Part shown: positions 20,736 through 28,205 of the stretch, piece after piece | Layout: each line of letters begins with the position of its first letter | How positions within the stretch are numbered: the first letter of the stretch is position 1 | IMG/VR virus record: IMGVR_UViG_3300017991_000048 | Location: 334,072-398,071 of that record | Origin: a virus | DNA length: 64,000 nucleotides | Reading direction: 5' to 3' (one strand) | Notes under the pieces: model-generated | Seen by the model: only the letters and a program-made list of their open reading frames with translations | What the model was told of the DNA's origin: nothing | The model's database searches: none | Program-made: the position numbers and the translations under genes

Positions 20736-21002
20736 TTAGCTCTCTGTAATATCTACTTGCCAGACCCCATCGCCACGGCGCGATGCAACCCCGATAACGC
20801 CCAGTGCCTCTTCGATCTTTTTGATGAGTTCAAAGCCATCAATCCACTTGGTCTCATCCTTTACAGTCAGAATCCCCTCCATCCGCACTCCATCAGAGCC
20901 ATGGATATACTTGTCAAGATGAGATCGTTGGAGGATTAGCTCAAGGCCCACGGATCGAAGAGGACCAACTGCCTTCTTTAGAAGAACCTCAAGACTCTTC
21001 AT
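20736..21002 (-). pseudogene. small protein, probably missing its true start
   Basis: 88 aa from the ATG at 21002. The frame stays open upstream and encodes CDYRKTAAKFDLYDKW before reaching a TAG with no usable start codon. The upstream segment resembles the shared N-terminus (YSYDYRMKSG type) of four other small proteins in the window. A one-base deletion near 21080 would explain the lost start. It may still be expressed from the internal ATG. Confidence 0.5.
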
Positions 21003-21103
21003 TTCAGCAACGCGATGTTTCCCAACAATATCCCGCCACTTATCGTAAAGATCAAACTTAGCGGCAGTTTTACGATAGTCGCACTATGGCTGTTATCAAA
21101 AGG

Positions 21104-21640
21104 TTACCCATAAGCCAGTAAGTGCTTCGGAACACCGCTCAAGTAGAACTCCCACTCTTCCGGTGCCTTATCGATCGGGATCGCTGGCATAGGCAACGGC
21201 AAAGCCTTGGGTCTGACCGGCTTTTTCAATAGCCGCATCTTGGCTTGCTGAGGGGTACGTCCCGCCTTCCGATTATTACAAGGAAAGCAAGCGGTGACTA
21301 TATTGGTCCAAATTGTTTTGCCGCCTTGGTTCCGTGGAATTACGTGGTCGTAGTTCAATTCACGACGTGGAAAGCGCTCCCCACAATATTGGCACTGGAA
21401 GTTGTCTCTTGTCAGAACATTAATTCGACTGAACTTTACACCCTTTTTGTGAGTCGGGATTTTAGCCGTGATCCGAGCCACAGACGGGATCTGAAATGAT
21501 ACACTGGGGGATGATACAGTCTCACCGTATGACTCCAAAACCTCGATTTCACCGCACACGAGTCTACAGATCGCATCTTGCCAAGAAACGATTCGGTGTG
21601 GTTGCATCCACGGGGTAAGGAGTAACGTTTGATACTGCAT
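21104..21640 (-). CDS. HNH endonuclease
   Basis: 178 aa. Classic HNH core: CQYCGERF, NYDHVIPRNQGG, TACFPCNNRKAGRTP. AAGAGGAAAG precedes the ATG. Probably a free-standing homing or packaging-type nuclease. Confidence 0.9.
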   Translation of the reverse strand: MQYQTLLLTPWMQPHRIVSWQDAICRLVCGEIEVLESYGETVSSPSVSFQIPSVARITAKIPTHKKGVKFSRINVLTRDNFQCQYCGERFPRRELNYDHVIPRNQGGKTIWTNIVTACFPCNNRKAGRTPQQAKMRLLKKPVRPKALPLPMPAIPIDKAPEEWEFYLSGVPKHLLAYG

Positions 21641-21655
21641 CTTTCCTCTTCATAA

Positions 21656-21883
21656 TCAATGCACTGTTTCTATGCTTTTTTGTTCCAACTGTTCCCTAAC
21701 ACTCGAACCTAACTCTGCCGCTCGCTCTTTGGTGAATCCTTTTTCCTCCGCAAACTTTACCAGAGTTGTAATCAAAGCGATCTCTACCACCATCGAGGAC
21801 GCATCCCCGAAAACATCTACAATCTTATTATGCAGCTTGTATGCCTTTCTCACTTCTGATGAGCTAACCGGCGTTTTCTTCAT
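21656..21883 (-). CDS. small hypothetical protein
   Basis: 75 aa from MKKTPVSSSEVRKAY with GGAG 7 nt upstream. Helical. The reading frame extends upstream through a tRNA, which is not coding. Unknown. Confidence 0.65.
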   Translation of the reverse strand: MKKTPVSSSEVRKAYKLHNKIVDVFGDASSMVVEIALITTLVKFAEEKGFTKERAAELGSSVREQLEQKSIETVH

Positions 21884-21904
21884 ATTTATGCTCCAACGAG
21901 TCAG

Positions 21905-21988
21905 TGGTCGGGGCAGGACTCGAACCCGCAAGCTTCTCAGCAACCAAGGTCAAGCCTCAGCCGTGTCTTCCGATTCCACCACCCGACC
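21905..21988 (-). tRNA. tRNA-Leu-like, anticodon unresolved
   Basis: Acceptor GGTCGGG/CCCGACC, leucine-type D arm and T arm GCGGG/CCTGC are intact. The best anticodon stem gives a loop GCTTGAC without U33, so the anticodon cannot be assigned. Confidence 0.7.
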
Positions 21989-22030
21989 GTAACTTTGTTA
22001 TGACACGCTCAGATGTGCAAGCAAATAAAA

Positions 22031-22291
22031 CTAGCTCAGAGATAATTTCCGAAGGGCTATAATGTCGCCCTTCCGTACCGCACACACAACGCCCCGCTGA
22101 TCCAGTTTTAGTGCCTTAGATGGGAGCCAAACAGCCGCTTTAGCACAACTCTGGCTCCAGCCGGGGATCAAAGCCTGACGTCCAAAACGATCGTATGAGC
22201 GTCGTCCGCAGTTCATACACACAAAAACATGTGACGACAAAGGGACGACTTTGGGGATCAACCCAGGCTCAATTTTTTCGCATTGCTCCAA
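22031..22291 (-). CDS. small hypothetical protein
   Basis: 86 aa, TTG start with GGAGAG upstream. Contains one CMNC pair and a WSQSCAKAAVW segment. The leader carries the parS-like site. Unknown. Confidence 0.5.
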   Translation of the reverse strand: MEQCEKIEPGLIPKVVPLSSHVFVCMNCGRRSYDRFGRQALIPGWSQSCAKAAVWLPSKALKLDQRGVVCAVRKGDIIALRKLSLS

Positions 22292-22363
22292 GCTTCTCTC
22301 CGGTGCGCTTTTATCCTACCCCTACCACAAGTGGTTTTTCCAAAAACCGTGTAGCACAGATGG

Positions 22364-22379
22364 TGTTTCACGTGAAACT
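22364..22379. promoter_or_regulatory. parS-like ParB-binding site
   Basis: Contains the perfect 14-base palindrome GTTTCACGTGAAAC (22365-22378). It matches the conserved bacterial chromosomal parS sequence TGTTTCACGTGAAACA at 15 of 16 positions. No ParA or ParB gene is in the window. Confidence 0.75.
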
Positions 22380-22395
22380 TCCACTCTACTTTAAC

Positions 22396-22401
22396 TACAC
22401 C
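22396..22401 (-). promoter_or_regulatory. GGTGTA motif
   Basis: TTTTTCGGTG TAGTTA, upstream of the parS-like site and the 86-aa gene. Confidence 0.5.
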
Positions 22402-22445
22402 GAAAAAGTAGGCTCTTGCAATATAATCCCCGCCAAATAATTTGA

Positions 22446-22575
22446 GAGCATTCGAGATGAGAAGCAGGTTTATGGTTTAGTCAATGGGAATCGAACCCAT
22501 TACCCTCTGTGTATAAGACAGATGCTCTACCAAATGAGCTATGACCGCTTGTATGCTATCTCCTGTTGAATGCTC
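22446..22575 (-). ncRNA. tRNA-enclosing RNA element, copy 1
   Basis: Outer helix GAGCATTC/GAATGCTC, inner helix GAGATAGC/GCTTCTC (one bulge), core CATACAAG on the 5' side and TAAACC on the 3' side, with CTC before the outer helix. It encloses a complete tRNA-Ile. Same architecture as seven other copies. Confidence 0.6.
22476..22548 (-). tRNA. tRNA-Ile(UAU)
   Basis: Anticodon loop CTTATAC and a standard T arm. The acceptor stem pairs only over five positions. Enclosed by RNA element copy 1. Confidence 0.75.
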
Positions 22576-22579
22576 TCGG

Positions 22580-22666
22580 TGACGGATGTTGGACTCGAAC
22601 CAACCTTAGCTCGACAACCATTCCTCAGAACAATCATACCGGGGATCACCTGATCCCTGATCCGTC
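22580..22666 (-). tRNA. tRNA-like, anticodon unresolved
   Basis: Acceptor GACGGAT/ATCCGTC and T arm GTTGG/CCAAC are perfect. The D stem is 5 bp with a short loop, and the 37 nt between D and T arms give no normal anticodon arm; CGGTA/TGTCG would close a 20-nt loop. Confidence 0.55.
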
Positions 22667-22674
22667 AAAATCTT

Positions 22675-22813
22675 CCCGTATCCGAGTTTATGAACCTGTT
22701 TGATTGCTCGTTTACAAGACGAGTGCCTAACCACTAGGCTATTTTCCAGAATGATAGGAAAAGTGGGATTCGAACCCACGTATGCATGTAAGATTCAAAT
22801 TGTTGGATACGGG
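22675..22813 (-). tRNA. circularly permuted tRNA-Thr(UGU)
   Basis: On the transcript the T arm and 3' acceptor half (ending TTTTCC) come before the 5' half (GGAAAA, D arm, anticodon arm with loop CTTGTAA). The two halves are joined by about nine bases. Flanks pair as CCCGTATCC/GGATACGGG and TGAATC/GGTTCA, with cores TTACATGCA and AAACA. Element copy 2. Confidence 0.7.
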
Positions 22814-22817
22814 TTGG

Positions 22818-22950
22818 CGGGGCTATTGGGAATCGAACCCAAAATGCTTGTGAGGACCGGAGAAAAGCTCCTTTCAGAGCCGAGATTCCATCCTGGTTGA
22901 TTTGCTCTTCATTAACCGTGAAGTGACAGTACCAACTGTCTAATAGCCCC
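22818..22950 (-). tRNA. tRNA-Asn(GUU) with 64-nt variable-arm insertion
   Basis: Acceptor GGGGCTA/TAGCCCC, D stem GACAG/CTGTC, anticodon stem CTTCA/TGAAG with loop CGGTTAA (G at position 33). The insertion before the T arm has AGGA/TCCT and cores AATCAACC and TCACAAGCA, a divergent copy of the RNA element. Confidence 0.7.
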
Positions 22951-22968
22951 TCAAAGTTGTTAGGTGTT

Positions 22969-23052
22969 ATATCCGAGTTCTAAGCCTGTTTCATGTATAA
23001 ATGGTGCAGCTAGGCTGCGTCGGTTTGCATGTAAGGCTTAGGTAATGGATAC
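22969..23052 (-). ncRNA. RNA element with 34-nt non-tRNA cargo
   Basis: Outer helix GTATCC/GGATAT, inner helix CTAAGCC/GGCTTAG, cores TTACATGCA and AAACA. The enclosed 34 nt (22992-23025) hold only a GCAG...CTGC hairpin. Confidence 0.55.
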
Positions 23053-23083
23053 AAGCCTAAGATTAATGATTCCTGCCCTCCTG

Positions 23084-23653
23084 TCAAGTAATAATTACAC
23101 CGCCCGGTGAATATTCGTAACCCTTTTTCTTTCCGGTGTGGAGAAACTCCTGAGCAGACCGGGCCAAAAGCGCCGAAACCACGCCAATAAACGGCAAATG
23201 CTCACCGCCCTCACAGGTGGGCGCTCCAGCTACATCTGCCGAATCGATCACAAAGTACTCATCCCAACACACCCGGCCAAAGATCCCATCGGCTGACATG
23301 GCCCCGTGAAGACACGGAATCTCATTTTCCCGGACAAAACCCTGGACTACCTCCCTGGACGGCCCATCGTCCAGACAATCAATGACCAGATCGGCCCCAG
23401 AAAGTAGCTCTCTCGCATTATCTGAAACCAGCTTGTGTGGGATTGTAGTTAGCTTCACACCATACAGAAACTGCATGGTCTGTTGTAATGATTGTGTTTT
23501 ATTCTTGCCCACTCCCGGCTTGCCGTGGAACTGAGCCAGGACGTTTTTCTGCTCCACCCTGTCCAGATCTACAATACGGAGGTCAGTCTCCACATTCCGT
23601 AAAAACAGAACGACATGCGACCCCAAAGCCCCGACTCCTACAACTACGATCAT
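23084..23653 (-). CDS. E1-like ThiF/MoeB-family activating enzyme
   Basis: 189 aa, starting at the Rossmann glycines GVGALG (6-11). VDLDRVEQKNVLAQF, GKNK, VIDCLDD and APTCEGG (Cys147) match the E1/ThiF adenylation core. The usual Arg of the NxxRQ motif is Ala40. ATG overlaps the stop of the LAGLIDADG gene (ATGA). It should adenylate the C-terminal Gly of the Ubl encoded upstream. Minimal length, no separate catalytic domain. Confidence 0.85.
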   Translation of the reverse strand: MIVVVGVGALGSHVVLFLRNVETDLRIVDLDRVEQKNVLAQFHGKPGVGKNKTQSLQQTMQFLYGVKLTTIPHKLVSDNARELLSGADLVIDCLDDGPSREVVQGFVRENEIPCLHGAMSADGIFGRVCWDEYFVIDSADVAGAPTCEGGEHLPFIGVVSALLARSAQEFLHTGKKKGYEYSPGGVIIT

Positions 23654-24459
23654 TGCCACAAACTCCAAACTTTCGATGGAGAAACCCCATACTGATTAGC
23701 CGTCTCTTTTACCGTGGTTTGCCAACGTTTCGCTATAATGGCTTTTTTGGTATCTTCAGGAATTCGACGCCCTTTCCCTGTGGTCTGTAACGGGCGCACA
23801 TGCTTCAATTTATAAGCACAACACTCATGTAAACTTGGCTCAATTATCGTTTGAATTTTTACAGCATGATCTCGTTTTCCGACCAGAATTTGTGGATGCC
23901 CTCGCTGATTCGTTTGCAGCCGTGCTTCAATATTAAAAACCATCTTAAGTTGTTGAACTAATCCCTCCACCTCAGCATGGCTAAAACCGTCAGTACAAAA
24001 TCCTAATGTTCCTTTAGAGTCCCCACTTCGTCCGTCCCCGCAGAACCAATGCCTCAAAGACACGCTATCTAAAATTAAGTCGGATGGCACAATCTTATGT
24101 GGGTTATACCATCGGTCATACTCACGGACTAATTCCACATAACTTTTTGTCCGAAGCACTCGATACTCACCCCCCGATGTTTTACGGCCATCCGGAAAAG
24201 TAGTTGGGGGTTGTACACGGCAATCGATTACGGAGTCCATACCATACTCCCCAAGCTCCGATCCTAACTGTTCCAACCAACCCACGCGAGATGGATGCTG
24301 CCAAAGGCTTATAGAAGCGCTGTGGCGCTTTTTGCCACATTGAATTGAAGCGTCTGACAGTAACATTCCGTCTAACACGGATTGCAAACCAGGAGACATA
24401 GCCACACGCCTGACACGCGAAGCCTGATATTCAGCCATTGTTCGCTTCTTTTTCTTCAC
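23650..24459 (-). CDS. LAGLIDADG-type homing endonuclease with HTH tail
   Basis: 269 aa. LDGMLLSDASI and LRHWFCGDGRSGD fit the two LAGLIDADG helices; the C-terminus (KETANQYGVSPSKVWSLW) looks like a helix-turn-helix. GTG start overlaps the preceding stop, and its own stop overlaps the E1 start, so it is embedded in a translated operon. Confidence 0.75.
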   Translation of the reverse strand: MKKKKRTMAEYQASRVRRVAMSPGLQSVLDGMLLSDASIQCGKKRHSASISLWQHPSRVGWLEQLGSELGEYGMDSVIDCRVQPPTTFPDGRKTSGGEYRVLRTKSYVELVREYDRWYNPHKIVPSDLILDSVSLRHWFCGDGRSGDSKGTLGFCTDGFSHAEVEGLVQQLKMVFNIEARLQTNQRGHPQILVGKRDHAVKIQTIIEPSLHECCAYKLKHVRPLQTTGKGRRIPEDTKKAIIAKRWQTTVKETANQYGVSPSKVWSLWQ

Positions 24460-24566
24460 TTGTCAAAATCCTCATCAAAATGCTTAATTATTTTACCTTC
24501 AATGACACAAGCTTCCTTGATCATCTCACCGGGGTACTCGTCTGTCCTTACATCTGAGACGTACAA
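24456..24566 (-). CDS. short ORF, possible second part of a frameshifted gene
   Basis: 36 aa from TTG, containing YVSDVRTDEYPGEM. It overlaps the 46-aa gene upstream in another frame and could be its continuation after a one-base shift. Ends in a TGA overlapping the LAGLIDADG start. Confidence 0.35.
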   Translation of the reverse strand: MYVSDVRTDEYPGEMIKEACVIEGKIIKHFDEDFDK

Positions 24567-24666
24567 TCTCTGGGTAGCTTACTATGGGTTCAGTTAGCTC
24601 GCCGTCTTTCGCCATTCGGATGCGGCAGTTTTTGCGCAGATCTTCAATGTTTACAAGCTCGCCCAT
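24526..24666 (-). CDS. small hypothetical protein
   Basis: 46 aa, MGELVNIEDLRKNCRIRM. Start overlaps the upstream stop as ATGA, good support for translation. Unknown. Confidence 0.5.
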   Translation of the reverse strand: MGELVNIEDLRKNCRIRMAKDGELTEPIVSYPEIVRLRCKDRRVPR

Positions 24667-25172
24667 CACTCCCCGCTTTTATTCAACCAAAGATCTTTCA
24701 AACGTTCTCGTTCCTTCACAACGAACTTTGCGGCCCTTTTCATGCGCTCACGTTCTCTCTTAATAAATTCCGTAACCTCTTTACAGTGCTCAGAGTCAAC
24801 AAGCGGTTTAGTTTCAGCATCATCAAAGATTTTGGTGTGAAAATAAAATAAAGCGTCTTCATCCCTTTCTTCCGGTACCACTTCCCGTTCAGAGTCATAG
24901 TAATAATGGTGCGGCGGATCTGTCAGTACTTGACTCATCCAATACACTATAGTGTAGGCATATGCCCGCTCCCCACGGCCAACCCAAGAGGTATAATCAA
25001 ACCCTACAGGCCACTTTACACTGTCATCACAATAAGAAAGATCTGTAGCAAGGCGCAGGCCAGTCATATCTACCATCTCTTTACCCATGCTGTGAAAATG
25101 CTTCTCCAGAAAATCAAACATTCGCATTTGATCTTCTTTACTTTTCGCAGCTACGTAAATTGAATAGCCCAT
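24666..25172 (-). CDS. hypothetical protein
   Basis: 168 aa from MGYSIYVAAKSKEDQ. Aromatic-rich centre (HHYYYDSE, ALFYFHT) and a basic, helical C-terminus. Not recognised. In the operon ending with the E1-like gene. Confidence 0.6.
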   Translation of the reverse strand: MGYSIYVAAKSKEDQMRMFDFLEKHFHSMGKEMVDMTGLRLATDLSYCDDSVKWPVGFDYTSWVGRGERAYAYTIVYWMSQVLTDPPHHYYYDSEREVVPEERDEDALFYFHTKIFDDAETKPLVDSEHCKEVTEFIKRERERMKRAAKFVVKERERLKDLWLNKSGE

Positions 25173-25174
25173 TC

Positions 25175-25681
25175 TTACTCTACAAGCTCTTCCACCACAG
25201 TAATCTTCACGATTTTGAAATCCCAAAGAGCACCCGCACTGGTCCTTCGACGGATATCAAGTTCGCTCTTACAAGCATCTAAATCACGCCAGCCAAAACT
25301 TAAACCCTCAGCCCAACTCCGGTTTCCAGCTGGAGGAGGGAAAATGTACTTATGGGTCTCAATAAAAACACAGGGCGGGTTTTTCGCTGCCGATTCCCTT
25401 CGACACCGTTCGACGTGTTCCGCTTTCATCTCCATCCGGATAAGGTATCCTGTCTTATCCCTGCTCAAATGCTGACGAACAGCCTCATCCCGAATCTGTT
25501 CAGCGATATAGTCAAAGAACTCAAAGCCACAAGACTTACAAGTGCGTAGAGGTACAGTCACCATGAGTTCAATGGCATCGTCGCCTCCGCCGTATATGAA
25601 CTTGTCCTCAATATCACGAGACGTAATGCATCCTTCAACCCCACACGACGCACATTGATCAGTCACGCTAGCTTTCTCCAT
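25175..25681 (-). CDS. MqsA/YgiT-type zinc-finger protein
   Basis: 168 aa. CASCGVEGC and CKSCGFEFFDY form the four-Cys zinc finger of YgiT/MqsA antitoxins. The usual C-terminal HTH is not evident. No toxin partner recognised beside it. Overlaps its upstream neighbour by 19 bases. Confidence 0.6.
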   Translation of the reverse strand: MEKASVTDQCASCGVEGCITSRDIEDKFIYGGGDDAIELMVTVPLRTCKSCGFEFFDYIAEQIRDEAVRQHLSRDKTGYLIRMEMKAEHVERCRRESAAKNPPCVFIETHKYIFPPPAGNRSWAEGLSFGWRDLDACKSELDIRRRTSAGALWDFKIVKITVVEELVE

Positions 25682-26016
25682 TCCGGGAATGGTCTTTCCT
25701 CAGAGCGATCCCACCAACGGTATCTGAACCCCTGGAAACCTTTTATCTTCTGATCGATGGTGACAGCTTTTGCACCACCGCCACGTACCAGAGCAAATCC
25801 TTGTCCAGTCCGTTCAATCCACACTAACGGTGAATACCCGATCAAATGACCATCATAAACTACATATACACTCTCACCTCGCTCTAGCTTCTTAGGGCAT
25901 CGACTACCTATATTCCAAGCCCAGTGATTGCCGCTCCATTTCTCACCCGCTGGATCACCTTCATTAATCCAATGCTGTAGACCAAACTTCTTAGGTAACG
26001 TAACTACAACGTCCAT
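25663..26016 (-). CDS. hypothetical protein
   Basis: 117 aa with a high Trp content (HWAWNIG, RYRWWDRSEERPFPEW). Unknown; in the operon between the Ubl cassette and the E1-like gene. Confidence 0.6.
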   Translation of the reverse strand: MDVVVTLPKKFGLQHWINEGDPAGEKWSGNHWAWNIGSRCPKKLERGESVYVVYDGHLIGYSPLVWIERTGQGFALVRGGGAKAVTIDQKIKGFQGFRYRWWDRSEERPFPEWRKLA

Positions 26017-26053
26017 TTATCCCCTCGGTGTTTTTCCAATCCCACAAGCTCTT

Positions 26054-26371
26054 CTAGCATAAATCCCGATGCTTACTGAGATCTATTTTTGTTTTAAAGA
26101 GCTTTTGGAAATCGATTTTTTCTCCTGCCCTTATCCGCGCCGATAATGTCTTGAGAGTAGCGGATAAAATTGTACGACCACCAGGGGATAAATAACGATC
26201 AGCCTCTTCGTTTGTCTTGCACTTTTTGATGCACACAAGATCCAACTGAGGCCCGGTCCAAAACCCTACATGCCAACGACCGTCCCACTTGATCATATTT
26301 TTCAAAGTACCGGGGTTTGCATACCAGACCGCATCACAACCCATAATATGAATTAGTAGTTCGGAAATCAC
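26054..26371 (-). CDS. hypothetical protein
   Basis: 105 aa, GTG start; MGCDAVWYANPGTLKNM near its N-terminus. Unknown. Confidence 0.55.
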   Translation of the reverse strand: MISELLIHIMGCDAVWYANPGTLKNMIKWDGRWHVGFWTGPQLDLVCIKKCKTNEEADRYLSPGGRTILSATLKTLSARIRAGEKIDFQKLFKTKIDLSKHRDLC

Positions 26372-26383
26372 AAGACCTGTTTT

Positions 26384-26743
26384 TCACTTCCAATGGTAAG
26401 CCATAGCTTTATTGAACTTATCCGGGTAACTCAACTCTGCATTTTCGGCACAAAGGTTGTCGCGTTCTTTTACTATTTCTGTCAGGTCTTGCACTAAAAA
26501 CTCTTCATCTTCTCTGGAGTTTGACGCGGCTTTGATAGCAATGTGCAAAACCTCATGCAAAATGTAGTTTTCTGGCAGGGCGCAGTCTTTTGGCCCTCTT
26601 CCAATAGTGGCTGTTTTACTTTCATTTAGATGAATCTGAGAACGCAGCGAGTCCCAGTTTTCATCAAGTGTTATTTTCCACCCTCTTAGATTACGAAAAC
26701 GCCGCTGCCAGTACAATATTTCTTTCTGTGGTGCCATCTTCAT
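26384..26743 (-). CDS. small metalloprotease-like protein (HExxH)
   Basis: 119 aa. HEVLHIAI at about residue 64 fits the HExxH zinc motif, and no other domain is visible. It leads the second half of the operon, behind the GGTGTA motif at 26848 and the 37-base tandem repeat. Confidence 0.5.
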   Translation of the reverse strand: MKMAPQKEILYWQRRFRNLRGWKITLDENWDSLRSQIHLNESKTATIGRGPKDCALPENYILHEVLHIAIKAASNSREDEEFLVQDLTEIVKERDNLCAENAELSYPDKFNKAMAYHWK

Positions 26744-26753
26744 ACTTTCTTAT

Positions 26754-26827
26754 ACAACTCAGGACAAAAAATCTAAGAATAAAACGGTCTACAACTCAGG
26801 ACAAAAAATCTAAGAATAAAACGGTCT
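26754..26827. repeat. perfect 2 x 37-base tandem repeat
   Basis: Units at 26754-26790 and 26791-26827 are identical (beginning ACAACTCAGGAC, ending AAAACGGTCT). Located in the leader just before the HExxH gene. Confidence 0.9.
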
Positions 26828-26847
26828 TCATCTAATATAACAACTAC

Positions 26848-26853
26848 TACACC
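26848..26853 (-). promoter_or_regulatory. GGTGTA motif
   Basis: GCGGTG TAGTAG in the 188-base gap, reading toward the HExxH gene. Confidence 0.45.
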
Positions 26854-26931
26854 GCATAGCAAGGGGGTATCATCTTTGATAACATCAGAATGAAACGGAC
26901 TTCACAGACCACAAGATCGAGGACATAACCA

Positions 26932-27186
26932 TCAGCCATTGAGGGCTATACATTGTTTACACCGGCAAGATTCTCCTTCTGGAAGTAAATATTGATGCTC
27001 TCTTTGGTGTTGAAACAAAGCATCTAATCTCTCTTTAGGATCGTTGAACCTTTGCCCGTTTTTGTCCGTGCCGCCCCATTGAAATGGGGCATGGCATATA
27101 GTACACCAAGAATTATTTGAAAGCAGTTCGCCATCCGGTAGTCTTTGCCACCGTCCACACCCTAGACATAACATTTCGATCGGCAT
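26932..27186 (-). CDS. zinc-ribbon protein
   Basis: 84 aa from MPIEMLCLGCGRW; GAGAGG precedes this ATG. CLGC and CTIC plus a C-terminal CRCKQC. Part of the Ubl/JAMM operon. Confidence 0.65.
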   Translation of the reverse strand: MPIEMLCLGCGRWQRLPDGELLSNNSWCTICHAPFQWGGTDKNGQRFNDPKERLDALFQHQREHQYLLPEGESCRCKQCIALNG

Positions 27187-27206
27187 AATTGGCCTCTCAC
27201 TCGGTT

Positions 27207-27506
27207 TCAGCCCCACAGTTTTCCTTCATTGTCAACAATGTAAGTTTCCCGCTTCCACGGGCCAGTTTTATCTCGTAACGGATCGCACATATTCAAAACT
27301 TCTTCACCCTCCGCACTGCCTCTTTCCCACCAGCAAACGTGCGTTTCCACTTTATCATTGCCTTCAAAGTAGTAATCAGGCGGCGCGACTTCGATACGCA
27401 GCAGTTCATCAGACACGATCGAAATCCTAATCAATGCCTGATGCCGCCTCGACCACTGAAAGCCCAGACGAGCACCGCGCAGCATTGCTCCAAATCGCGT
27501 TGTCAT
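27207..27506 (-). CDS. hypothetical protein in the Ubl cassette
   Basis: 99 aa, MTTRFGAMLRGARLGFQW. ATG overlaps the stop of the Ubl gene (ATGA), so the two are translationally coupled. No E2 or E3 motif seen. Confidence 0.6.
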   Translation of the reverse strand: MTTRFGAMLRGARLGFQWSRRHQALIRISIVSDELLRIEVAPPDYYFEGNDKVETHVCWWERGSAEGEEVLNMCDPLRDKTGPWKRETYIVDNEGKLWG

Positions 27507-27778
27507 ATAGAACCAAAAGGCGTTTTAGGGCGTAACTGGATTAAATTATAAGGACGCCCCTCAGTCGGGGAGAATCGGTCCACAACAAAGTCAGACAGAT
27601 CTGCCTGCTGTGCCGGGATTCCAGGAATGCTTCCGCCAGTGATAGCCTCAGAAACCCAATTTTTCACGTCTTCGTCAGACGCAGCAAAAAGAACCGGGTC
27701 CTCTAAATCTCCGTTGCAACCGCCAAAAGTGACATTCACGCGAGCATCGTTTTCATTGATTACGTTGTCTTCAGGCAT
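27503..27778 (-). CDS. ubiquitin-like beta-grasp protein (predicted)
   Basis: 91 aa. Starts a beta strand NVTFGGCNGD, has a helical middle and ends LIQLRPKTPFGSI. Removal of the last two residues would expose a C-terminal Gly, the form used by ubiquitin-like modifiers. It overlaps the JAMM peptidase gene (which could do the trimming) and shares the region with an E1-like gene. The fold is inferred from size, pattern and context. Confidence 0.6.
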   Translation of the reverse strand: MPEDNVINENDARVNVTFGGCNGDLEDPVLFAASDEDVKNWVSEAITGGSIPGIPAQQADLSDFVVDRFSPTEGRPYNLIQLRPKTPFGSI

Positions 27779-28205
27779 TTTGTACCTCCGTTAATTGATA
27801 CGACTCATCTCTGAGCCTTTGAAGCCAAACCGGTTCGTTAGAATACAAACGCGGTTGCCCTCCCTCCATAGCGACCCCTCTGACAATTTGAGGGAGAGTG
27901 TAATAATCTAATTTTTCAGGCCCGATCCATGTCACAGTCACCAATGTGTCAGAACTTGTAATCCACCAAGTAAGTCGTTTACCCAGTGCCGCCTCAATCG
28001 CGGCGAAAGTTGTCAGATCTTCATACGACGGCCCTGGCTCTCCGCTCCCCGGATGGCTATGAGCAAAACCCGCTACTATCTCCCGGTTCCCCCATATCAC
28101 ATCCCACAGTCTCCGACTGTCAGGCAGATACGCTATACTACGATCATCGGGTATGTGCCAGTAAATAGGCAATCCCATTTCGTCAATTACAACACCAGCT
28201 TCCAT
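27771..28205 (-). CDS. JAB/JAMM metallopeptidase
   Basis: 144 aa. HSHPGSGEPGPSYED supplies the zinc ligands H49, H51 and D63 plus S60; Glu2 could be the catalytic acid. This is the short prokaryotic JAB type, predicted to process or remove the Ubl. Confidence 0.85.
   Translation of the reverse strand: MEAGVVIDEMGLPIYWHIPDDRSIAYLPDSRRLWDVIWGNREIVAGFAHSHPGSGEPGPSYEDLTTFAAIEAALGKRLTWWITSSDTLVTVTWIGPEKLDYYTLPQIVRGVAMEGGQPRLYSNEPVWLQRLRDESYQLTEVQNA

Noticed and set aside
22675-22813. Group I intron in a tRNA
   Set aside because: The flanks total under 60 nt and lack group I core motifs.
26754-26827. CRISPR array
   Set aside because: Only two directly adjoining copies, no spacers, and no cas genes in the window.
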